This document shows positions 1-5,520 of a DNA stretch of 5,520 bases, one piece after another; position 1 is the first letter of the stretch, and every line of letters starts with the position of its first letter. This stretch comes from Smithella sp. D17 (GTDB taxonomy: Bacteria; Desulfobacterota; Syntrophia; Syntrophales; Smithellaceae), in assembly GCA_000753945.1 (NCBI GenBank), contig JQOA01000264.1, positions 1-5,520 on the forward strand, given 5' to 3'. The notes under the pieces were generated by a model, which had not been told where the DNA came from, made no database searches, and was given only the letters and a program-made list of their open reading frames with translations. A program made the position numbers and the translations under genes.

Positions 1-2117
1 CTCAGCAAGTTGTCAAGGACGATGCGCATTAATCTTAAATCCGCAGTGTCTTCCAGAGAGTCAGCGATACTTATCTCAACATGCCTCCGGGGTTGAGACT
101 TTTGTAATTCACTCATTACTGACCGGGCAATCAGAGTTAGATTGACTTTTTCAATGTTCATTTCCATCCGTGTAATACGGGAAAGCTGTAGCATATCTTC
201 TATAAGATCCGCCATCCTTCTTGTGGCTGTCTTTATTCTTGTCAAATAATCCTTGCCTTGTATATCCAGTTTATCACGGTAGTCTTCCAGGAGCGCCTGA
301 CTGAAACCCTCAATTGACCTGAGGGGGGCGCGCAGGTCGTGGGAGGCCGAATAAGAAAACGCTTCCAGTTCCTTATTGGATGCTTCGAGATGTATAGTAC
401 GCTCACGCACCAGTTCTTCCAAATGTTCATGGTATTTTTCCAGTTCTTTTTCCGCTTTCTTGCGTTCCGTGAGATCCATCCCAATCCCCATAAAATAGGA
501 CTGATCATTTACTTCAAATTTTGCACCGGTAAGGAAGAAAGGTATCTGATGGCCATCTTTCGCTAACAGAGGGGCCTCTATGGAACTTTGACCATTTTCC
601 ATCACCTCGTCTATAGCTTTTAAAATTGCGTCTCTATATTCCGGTGCAAACCATTCCGTAACATGGCGGTCGTGTATCTCCTCAGCATTAAAACCCAAAA
701 GCGTTTCAACCTGCTTGTTAGAGAGCCTAAAACGGTTTTCGGGGTAGGTGAAGAGATAAAAAATTTCGGGGAGGTTATCCAAAACTGATTTTGAAAATCG
801 TTGTTCCTGTCGCAACGCTTCTTCCATGCGCTTACGATCAGTGATGTCCCTCTCCACAACCACGAACCCGTTTGCTTTACCATTTGCGTCCACTATCAGA
901 TTTCCAGTAGCTTCAATGGACACTCTGCGCCCACTCTTGGTAATAACAGTGAACTCGGCGACATTAATACCACTTCCCATCAGTAACTCTTGCATTTTTG
1001 CAGTAACCTTTTCTTTATCTTCCGGCGCGATATAATCCGGGGCGCTTACCCCAAGATCTTCTGTTTCAAACAATCTCTTTGCAGCTTCGTTTACGTTTAT
1101 AACCTTTCCCTCCAGATCAAGGATCAGAATGGGGTCAAGGGCTAGTTTGAGAGCGTTGGAGAGTATGGCTGTTTCCGCTTCAGCCTTCTTACGTTGGGTG
1201 ATATCTGTGTTAAAACCATGCCAGATTATACTGCCGTCAGGTAGTTTTTCGGGTGTGGAAGTGCCCAATATCCATCTAAGCGGTTTACCGGGGACTTGAA
1301 CCCTGTATTCGCATTGCCACGGAGACATTTTTTTTGCCGAGAGTTTGATGGACTCGACGAACCTGTCAAAATCTCCATGGTATACAGCTTTAGCTATCGG
1401 AGAAAAATCGTTGACAATGTCCTCAGGAGAACATCCGTAAATATCTTTGACGGCGTCCGTGGAAAATGGAAGACAAAAGCTTCCATCGGGTTTCATCTGG
1501 AACTGGTAAATAATTCCAGGAACGTTGGCAGACAATTTCTTAAACACGATGTCACGTTCTTTCAAAGCTTCTTTCGCGCGCTTGCGTTCGGTGAGGTCAT
1601 TTGAAATTCCCAGAAAACCTATAGGTTTGCCTGATGAATTTTTGCGCAGCGAGACGGAGCTTTCGATGTATCTTTTAGATCCGTCTTTTCTTATAATATA
1701 ATAGCCAAACTCTTTAATGATTTTTCCTGTTTTGTAAACTTTATTATACGTCTGAAAGACTTTCTTCGCAGTTTCTTTATCTGTATGGTCACGGTAATTT
1801 TGTCCCATTAATTCTTCTCTGGAATATCCGAGTGCCCGGCACACCGCATCATTGAAAAAAGTAAAATTGCCGGCAAGATCAACTTCAAAATAGCCATCTG
1901 CAATATTTTCAACCATGTTTCGGTATCTTTCCGCTTCTTCTCTTTTTAGCGGTTTAACCGTAAGCGTTTTCAGGGGAATAGCATCTTTTATTTCCGGTTT
2001 GGTTTTTTTTCTTTCGATTTTTTTTGGCAATAAAGATTTAACGGAAGGCGACTTTTTCTTTGTCGCAGCTTTAGCCTGCTTTTTATTTTTGGAATTGGCA
2101 CTTATCTTTTTTTTCAT
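1..2117 (-). CDS. Multi-PAS sensor histidine kinase, C-terminus beyond window
   Basis: The frame is open from the ATG at 2117-2115 to the left edge: 705 codons read with no stop. An acidic-poor, lysine-rich tail (residues 1-58) is followed by PAS1 (about 64-178), PAS2 (189-309, ending NTDITQRKK), PAS3 (315-430, ending ERDITDRKR) and PAS4 (438-552, ending MDLTERKK). A charged coiled coil (about 552-587) leads into HisKA with the H-box ASHDLRAPL; the phospho-acceptor is H593. The window ends inside the ATPase N-box (LDNLL at 701-705), so the rest of HATPase_c and any receiver domain lie outside. No membrane segment or signal peptide is seen, so it is probably cytoplasmic. The H-box resembles kinases of the phytochrome-like PAS group. 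The family autophosphorylates and passes phosphate to a response regulator, which is not visible here. The start is supported by AAGGA 10 nt upstream and by the identical N-terminus of the neighbouring cyclase, which lies 33 bp upstream, probably in the same operon. Ligands of the PAS domains are unknown. Confidence 0.93.
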   Translation of the reverse strand, partial: MKKKISANSKNKKQAKAATKKKSPSVKSLLPKKIERKKTKPEIKDAIPLKTLTVKPLKREEAERYRNMVENIADGYFEVDLAGNFTFFNDAVCRALGYSREELMGQNYRDHTDKETAKKVFQTYNKVYKTGKIIKEFGYYIIRKDGSKRYIESSVSLRKNSSGKPIGFLGISNDLTERKRAKEALKERDIVFKKLSANVPGIIYQFQMKPDGSFCLPFSTDAVKDIYGCSPEDIVNDFSPIAKAVYHGDFDRFVESIKLSAKKMSPWQCEYRVQVPGKPLRWILGTSTPEKLPDGSIIWHGFNTDITQRKKAEAETAILSNALKLALDPILILDLEGKVINVNEAAKRLFETEDLGVSAPDYIAPEDKEKVTAKMQELLMGSGINVAEFTVITKSGRRVSIEATGNLIVDANGKANGFVVVERDITDRKRMEEALRQEQRFSKSVLDNLPEIFYLFTYPENRFRLSNKQVETLLGFNAEEIHDRHVTEWFAPEYRDAILKAIDEVMENGQSSIEAPLLAKDGHQIPFFLTGAKFEVNDQSYFMGIGMDLTERKKAEKELEKYHEHLEELVRERTIHLEASNKELEAFSYSASHDLRAPLRSIEGFSQALLEDYRDKLDIQGKDYLTRIKTATRRMADLIEDMLQLSRITRMEMNIEKVNLTLIARSVMSELQKSQPRRHVEISIADSLEDTADLRLMRIVLDNLL

Positions 2118-2150
2118 AGTTCAAATTTCCTTATGATCTGTTACTGATAG
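1591..2150 (-). repeat. 560-bp direct repeat, copy 1 (5' end of histidine kinase)
   Basis: This block matches 3115-3674 at a constant offset of 1524 bp, with no indels and 18 mismatches by manual count. It covers the 33-bp leader, the start codon, the basic tail and PAS1 up to NDLT. Positions 1895-2129 are identical to the other copy. The right end stops exactly where the cyclase stop codon (2153-2151) begins. Of the 16 mismatches in the PAS coding part, nine are synonymous; the others produce five residue differences. Confidence 0.95.
2128..2132 (-). promoter_or_regulatory. Ribosome-binding site of the histidine kinase
   Basis: AAGGA on the minus strand with a 10-nt spacer to the ATG at 2117-2115. 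It lies in the 33-bp gap between the cyclase stop and the kinase start. It differs by one base from the matching position in the cyclase leader, where G2130 is replaced by A. This site supports the chosen kinase start. Confidence 0.6.
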
Positions 2151-3641
2151 CTATAGTACGCTCCCATTATCAGAACAAATCTTGTCTCTGCCGTTTTTCT
2201 TTCCTTTGTACATTAGCTGATCTACACGGTCAATAAACATCTTAACATCTTCCCTCAGGTTGTACTGAGCAAGGCCGATGCTTACCGTCATATAGACTTT
2301 TTGACCTGGAACAGGAGAGAAAGCCTCATTTTTCAATTCCATTTGGATTCTTTTCGCTGTGACGAGCCCTTCCTCTCTTGTCGTTATCGGCAGTATAATC
2401 GTAAACTCCTCGCCGCCGTAACGATAAGCTGTGTCAATCTCGCGCAGGCATCGCTTCACCACCTGGCCGATTTTTGATAAAACATAATCTCCTTGAAGAT
2501 GTCCGTATGTGTCGTTAAAATCTTTAAACTTGTCGATATCCAGCATCAAAAGAGTCAACGGATGTTCGTGGCGGTTGGATCGCTCTGTTTCTTTTTTAAG
2601 CTGAGAGTAAAAGTGCCTCGAGTTATAAAGCTGTGTGAGGTCGTCAATTATACTCAATTCCCGGTATTTTTCTTCACTTTGGCGAAGCGCTTCTTCCACC
2701 CGCTTGCGTTCCGTGATATCTCTGCCTTCGCCCAAAATGGACACGGGTTTGCCATCCTTATCCTGAATAAAACTATGCGTGCTTTCGATCCATAAAGTCC
2801 GGCCGTCTTTACAGCGGCATTCAAATTCCAAAATATGTTTCAGGGATGGCGGCGGCGGAGTTGTACTGACCTTAGTCATTTCCCTTGAGAATATATCCTT
2901 AGCTTTTTGGAAGGAGGTTTCTGTGAGGAGATTATACAAATGTATTTTGTTAAGTTCCTTTAGTGTGTAACCCAGCAGCTTTTCCACAGACGGGCTCATG
3001 TATTTCAATTTTAAGTTTAAATCCATGAGCCAAATCTGGTCTTTCATGTGATCTGCCAGCAGCCGGTACAAAGCTTCGCTTTTCTGCAGGGCTTCCTCTA
3101 ATTGTTTACGATGAGTGAGGTCATTTGAAATTCCCAGAAAACCTATAGGTTTGCCTGATGAATTTTTGCGCAGCGAAACGGAACCTTCTATGTATCGTTT
3201 AAATCCGTCTTTTCTTATAATATAATAGCCAAACTCTTTAATGATTTTTCCTGTTTTGTAAACTTTGTTATATGTCTGAAAGACTTTCTTCGCAGTTTCT
3301 TTATCTGTATGGTCACGGTAATTTTGTCCCATTAATTCTTCTCTGGAATATCCAAGCACCCGGCACACCGCATCATTGAAAAAGGTAAAATTACCGGCAA
3401 GGTCAACTTCATAATAGGCATCTGCAATATTTTCAACCATGTTTCGGTATCTTTCCGCTTCTTCTCTTTTTAGCGGTTTAACCGTAAGCGTTTTCAGGGG
3501 AATAGCATCTTTTATTTCCGGTTTGGTTTTTTTTCTTTCGATTTTTTTTGGCAATAAAGATTTAACGGAAGGCGACTTTTTCTTTGTCGCAGCTTTAGCC
3601 TGCTTTTTATTTTTGGAATTGGCACTTATCTTTTTTTTCAT
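2151..3641 (-). CDS. PAS-PAS-GGDEF diguanylate cyclase
   Basis: This complete 496-residue protein most likely makes cyclic di-GMP from two GTP. It has a basic tail (residues 1-58, about 20 Lys), PAS1 (64-178), PAS2 (185-313), a short signalling helix (311-330) and a GGDEF domain (328-488). Visible active-site features are DDLTQLYNSRHF at the domain start, the metal-binding LDID (D368, D370), FNDTYGH (375-381), the signature GGEEF (409-413) and YKGKKNGRDK near the end. R400-x-x-D403 sits five residues before GGEEF, which is the position of the product-inhibition I-site. An active, feedback-inhibited enzyme is therefore expected. There is no EAL domain and no membrane segment, so it is probably cytoplasmic. 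Residues 1 to about 178 are nearly identical to the downstream histidine kinase. PAS2 contains a tetraproline (262-265). The start is supported by that shared N-terminus, although its ribosome-binding sequence (AAAGA) is weak. The stop TAG abuts the end of the duplicated leader. Confidence 0.95.
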   Translation of the reverse strand: MKKKISANSKNKKQAKAATKKKSPSVKSLLPKKIERKKTKPEIKDAIPLKTLTVKPLKREEAERYRNMVENIADAYYEVDLAGNFTFFNDAVCRVLGYSREELMGQNYRDHTDKETAKKVFQTYNKVYKTGKIIKEFGYYIIRKDGFKRYIEGSVSLRKNSSGKPIGFLGISNDLTHRKQLEEALQKSEALYRLLADHMKDQIWLMDLNLKLKYMSPSVEKLLGYTLKELNKIHLYNLLTETSFQKAKDIFSREMTKVSTTPPPPSLKHILEFECRCKDGRTLWIESTHSFIQDKDGKPVSILGEGRDITERKRVEEALRQSEEKYRELSIIDDLTQLYNSRHFYSQLKKETERSNRHEHPLTLLMLDIDKFKDFNDTYGHLQGDYVLSKIGQVVKRCLREIDTAYRYGGEEFTIILPITTREEGLVTAKRIQMELKNEAFSPVPGQKVYMTVSIGLAQYNLREDVKMFIDRVDQLMYKGKKNGRDKICSDNGSVL

Positions 3642-3674
3642 AGTTCAAATTTCTTTATGATCCGTTACTGATAG
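3115..3674 (-). repeat. 560-bp direct repeat, copy 2 (5' end of diguanylate cyclase)
   Basis: Partner of the block at 1591-2150 in the same orientation. Residue differences relative to the kinase copy are A75 (G in the kinase), Y77 (F), V95 (A), F147 (S) and G153 (S), all in PAS1 and none in the basic tail. Left of 3115 the similarity falls to the generic PAS linker level. Right of 3674 the flanks are unrelated. No short inverted repeats or target-site duplications that would suggest an insertion element were found at the ends. Confidence 0.95.
3652..3656 (-). promoter_or_regulatory. Weak ribosome-binding site of the diguanylate cyclase
   Basis: AAAGA with a 10-nt spacer to the ATG at 3641-3639. 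The neighbouring paralogue has AAGGA at the same place, so this copy has lost (or never gained) one central G. No better Shine-Dalgarno sequence exists close to the start, so weaker translation than the kinase is a reasonable inference. Confidence 0.45.
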
Positions 3675-3681
3675 AGGCGAG

Positions 3682-3780
3682 TTATGAGTGATTAATGCCG
3701 GGGATGTCCGGGTAGTTACTGTTGCTGTGTGAAAATATTCTGCTTAAACAACTTAATTTATCATGGATAAGCTGGAACAT
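3682..3780 (-). CDS. Possible 32-codon leader ORF upstream of the cyclase
   Basis: The ATG at 3780-3778 is preceded by GGGAGG (3789-3784), the strongest Shine-Dalgarno-like sequence in the window, but the spacer is only 3 nt, shorter than usual. The frame runs 32 codons (begins MFQLIHDKLS, ends PGINHS) to a TAA at 3684-3682. No family is recognised, and the composition does not suggest a membrane or toxin peptide. It ends 40 bp before the cyclase start, so it could be a leader peptide that couples translation, or a chance ORF. Confidence 0.2.
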   Translation of the reverse strand: MFQLIHDKLSCLSRIFSHSNSNYPDIPGINHS

Positions 3781-3802
3781 GAGCCTCCCGTATGATAAGT
3801 TG
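3749..3802 (-). promoter_or_regulatory. Bulged hairpin in the cyclase leader
   Basis: The arm ATGATAAGTTG (plus strand 3792-3802) is complementary to CAACT (3749-3753) plus TATCAT (3759-3764), giving an 11-bp stem interrupted by a 5-nt bulge. The 27-nt loop contains the GGGAGG and ATG of the possible leader ORF. It lacks a following U-run, so it is not an intrinsic terminator. It does not resemble the c-di-GMP riboswitch folds I know. Pairs are mostly A-U, so stability is modest. Confidence 0.25.
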
Positions 3803-3836
3803 ATGAAAAGTTATTTAACCATCTTCTATTCTTCAT

Positions 3837-3864
3837 ATTCTACACTTGAAAATCATAAAGTCAA
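3837..3864 (-). promoter_or_regulatory. Candidate sigma-70 promoter for the cyclase-kinase operon
   Basis: On the minus strand, TTGACT (3864-3859) is followed by a 16-nt spacer and TAGAAT (3842-3837), which matches five of six and four of six consensus bases. Transcription would begin near 3830 and give a leader of about 190 nt before the cyclase ATG. This is the best match I found in the spacer between comEC and the cyclase. The region is AT-rich, so a chance match is possible. Confidence 0.4.
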
Positions 3865-3990
3865 TATTATTTGTGGTCGTAAGATATTGTTCTCCCCTTG
3901 ATATCAGCAATGATTGCCATCCGGGCATGACAAAATTTTTACAAAATTATTTTTCGGCTATTGGCTTTTAAACAGATAATATACAGTAAT

Positions 3991-5520
3991 TTATTTGTTT
4001 TTTATGAATGTGTCTATTCTCAAGTTATTTCCGTTGGTCGTTAGAGTTATCGCTCCATCACGGTCAGTGCGTAAAATATTAACGCCGGCAGATTTGTATC
4101 TTTGCAGGGTTGAAGGGTGTGGATGGTGAAATACGTTCGCTTTACCGGCGCTGACAATCGCATAACGACACGCGGCAGCTTTAATGAATTCGGTACTGCT
4201 GGAATGGCTGGAGCCATGATGTGGAACCACCAGAACGTCACTGCGCAAATCTTTTTTAGCTTCAACAAGCTGCTTTTCAACATCGCCGGATATGTCGCCG
4301 GGAATCAGAAAACTTACTTTGCCGAACGTTATTTTCAAGACCAGAGAAGAATCATTAACGTCATCATAAGAAAGATCATTTGCATTTTTGTCCGAATAAT
4401 CGGGCGGCCATAATACTTGGACATGGACTCCGTTAAGTATTATTTCCGGAGATTTATTGGAGAGCATAAAAACACGTGGACTGTTGAACTTAATCGTCTT
4501 TCCCCATTCCGGAAAATCTTCCGGATCAACCGGCAGATTCGATTTCCATATTTGCCGGACATCAAAATTATTCATAATATAAATAAGTCCCAGTAAATGA
4601 TCGGGATGAGGATGGCTGAGCACTGCCGTATCAATGTGGCTGATCCTTTCATAATAAAGAAAGGGAGCGACAACAGCCTTTCCAATATCAAAGGAGCTTT
4701 CCGGGAAACCGCCGCCATCGATAAGCATATTATCCCCGCCGGGAAATTGCACCAGAGTGGAGTTTCCCTGTCCTACGTCAATAACTGTAATTTTTAAATC
4801 AGAAGATAATTTATCTCTAACAGTAAAATAAGTTATGTCCGCGGCAAAAAATAAAACAGTGACAACTAATAAATATTTTATAATCCGGAAATGTTTCGAT
4901 GAAAATTCCTTCGGTAGAATTCTTCTCTTCGCTTCAATATATTGAATAAGAAGAAAAATTAATAAATAAAAAACAGAAATTTCAATCAAATTAGGCCTGG
5001 TGGTATTAAATGAAGACCAGGGAAAAGCAGCTAATTTATTAATTATGTCTACTGATATTTGCACAAAGATAGAAGCCAGTTTAATAAAATAACCGGCAAT
5101 GGTTGAAGAAAAGAAGGCGGAAAGGATAAAAAGCATGGATATAGCCAGCGTCAGTGTTCCCAGAAGCGGAACAGCAATCAGATTGGCAATAATTGTCACG
5201 CAGGAGACACGGTTAAAATAATACATGATCAGAGGCAATGTGCCGATTGTTGCCGCAATGCAAACGATAACCGACAAATAAACATAACGGATTATACCTT
5301 GCGTCCATAAAGGAAGCGTTGAAATATTTCCTGAAGAAATTCCACTGAACCTGGGTACAATATAAATTAACGCTAAGACAGCCATGAAAGAAAGCTGAAA
5401 GGAAATATCAAAAAGAGCTTGAGGTGAGATAGCCAGAATAATTAGTCCCGCCAAAGCCAGTGTGGAATAGAGGTCTTTTTGTTTTCCGGAAATCAGGGCG
5501 ATCAAAAAAATCAGTGCCAT
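3991..5520 (-). CDS. comEC: ComEC/Rec2-type DNA internalisation protein, C-terminal part
   Basis: 509 residues are visible; the gene continues past the right edge. The ATG at 5520-5518 lies in the middle of a competence-domain membrane helix, and the usual N-terminal region is missing, so it is not the true start. Family members are about 700-850 residues. Residues 1-230 are very hydrophobic, with roughly seven or eight membrane segments and the competence-domain motif LFDISFQLSFMAV (37-48). A metallo-beta-lactamase-like domain follows from about 242: VIDVGQGNSTLV (246-257), LIDGGG (266-271), the metal motif SHPHPDH (302-308), LIPGD (405-409), PHHGS (433-437) and HHPHPS (465-470). ComEC forms the inner-membrane channel that brings single-stranded DNA into the cytoplasm; the C-terminal domain is proposed to degrade the non-transported strand. 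All expected metal ligands appear present, so it looks functional rather than decayed. No other competence gene is in the window, so natural competence of the host cannot be inferred. The stop is TAA at 3993-3991. Confidence 0.93.
   Translation of the reverse strand: MALIFLIALISGKQKDLYSTLALAGLIILAISPQALFDISFQLSFMAVLALIYIVPRFSGISSGNISTLPLWTQGIIRYVYLSVIVCIAATIGTLPLIMYYFNRVSCVTIIANLIAVPLLGTLTLAISMLFILSAFFSSTIAGYFIKLASIFVQISVDIINKLAAFPWSSFNTTRPNLIEISVFYLLIFLLIQYIEAKRRILPKEFSSKHFRIIKYLLVVTVLFFAADITYFTVRDKLSSDLKITVIDVGQGNSTLVQFPGGDNMLIDGGGFPESSFDIGKAVVAPFLYYERISHIDTAVLSHPHPDHLLGLIYIMNNFDVRQIWKSNLPVDPEDFPEWGKTIKFNSPRVFMLSNKSPEIILNGVHVQVLWPPDYSDKNANDLSYDDVNDSSLVLKITFGKVSFLIPGDISGDVEKQLVEAKKDLRSDVLVVPHHGSSHSSSTEFIKAAACRYAIVSAGKANVFHHPHPSTLQRYKSAGVNILRTDRDGAITLTTNGNNLRIDTFIKNK

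Larger units (their letters stand above)
3642..3990. other. Intergenic spacer between comEC and the cyclase
   Basis: 349 bp without a convincing gene. From the comEC side it holds an AT-rich stretch with a direct repeat ACAAAATT at 3930-3937 and 3941-3948 (11-bp period), a palindrome GCAATGATTGC at 3907-3917, the candidate promoter at 3864-3837, the bulged hairpin and possible leader ORF, a CCGG-6-CCGG element at 3698-3711, and finally the 33-bp duplicated leader (3674-3642). No GC-rich hairpin with a T-run follows comEC, so a terminator cannot be assigned and read-through is possible. Confidence 0.6.

Noticed and set aside
1915..2136. Plus-strand 73-codon hydrophobic ORF, present again identically at 3439-3660.
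   Set aside because: It is antisense to the duplicated basic tail: AAA lysine codons read as TTT phenylalanine on the other strand, which creates the false membrane-protein look. Identity of the two copies follows from the duplication.
1591..3674. Flanking repeats as the ends of a mobile element carrying the cyclase.
   Set aside because: The repeats are coding and in direct orientation, there is no transposase or integrase between them, and no terminal inverted repeats or target duplications are visible; domain duplication explains them better.
3698..3711. CCGG-6-CCGG element as a terminator or operator.
   Set aside because: The stem is only 4 bp, there is no T-run on either strand, and CCGG is self-complementary, so it occurs easily by chance.
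3846..3870. Plus-strand TTGAAA and TATTAT as a divergent promoter.
   Set aside because: The spacer is only 13 nt, and no plus-strand gene follows.
3907..3922. Sigma-54-like TGGCA...TTGC sequence on the minus strand upstream of the cyclase.
   Set aside because: The GG and GC dinucleotides are separated by 8 nt instead of the required 10, so it does not fit the -24/-12 promoter.
4117..4413. Plus-strand ORFs at 4117-4413 and 4597-4797 and other short frames opposite comEC and the kinase.
   Set aside because: They are antisense or out-of-frame shadows of strongly supported coding sequence, without recognisable motifs or ribosome-binding sites.

Overview
This window carries three genes, all on the minus strand, so the biological reading order is right to left: the C-terminal part of a ComEC/Rec2-type DNA-uptake channel (5520 to 3991), a 349-bp spacer, a PAS-PAS-GGDEF diguanylate cyclase (3641 to 2151), and, 33 bp further on, a PAS-rich sensor histidine kinase (2117 to beyond position 1). 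There are no RNA genes, CRISPR arrays or insertion sequences that I can see. The architecture (many PAS domains joined by D-[IL]-T-x-R-K linkers, an ASHDLRAPL-type H-box, a GGDEF domain opening LSIIDDLTQLYNSRHF, a ComEC with an SHPHPDH metal motif) and the moderate-to-low GC point to a Desulfobacterota (former Deltaproteobacteria) or similar Gram-negative anaerobe. That is inference from family resemblance only.

The most unusual feature is that the two signalling genes share their first part. A 560-bp stretch (1591-2150 and 3115-3674) holds the 33-bp leader, the start codon, a strongly basic N-terminal tail of about 58 residues and the first PAS domain. It is present twice, in the same orientation, with no indels and 18 mismatches (about 97% identity). 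Downstream of this block the genes diverge completely: one continues into PAS + GGDEF, the other into three more PAS domains, HisKA and the start of the ATPase domain. Mismatches are unevenly spread: 235 bp covering the tail and ribosome-binding region are identical, while 16 of the 18 differences fall in the 304 bp coding for the PAS core. This looks like a recent 5' duplication with domain swapping, possibly kept uniform by gene conversion.

Functionally, the two genes probably form one operon. The shared tail and sensor could feed one signal or location into two outputs: cyclic-di-GMP synthesis (the GGDEF protein keeps its catalytic residues and an RxxD inhibitory site) and a His-Asp phosphorelay. 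The spacer upstream of the cyclase holds a plausible sigma-70 promoter, a possible 32-codon leader ORF and a bulged hairpin whose loop contains that ORF's start. No convincing terminator follows comEC, so read-through cannot be excluded. The histidine kinase is cut by the left window edge at its N-box, and comEC is cut by the right edge; the ATG at 5520-5518 is almost certainly internal.
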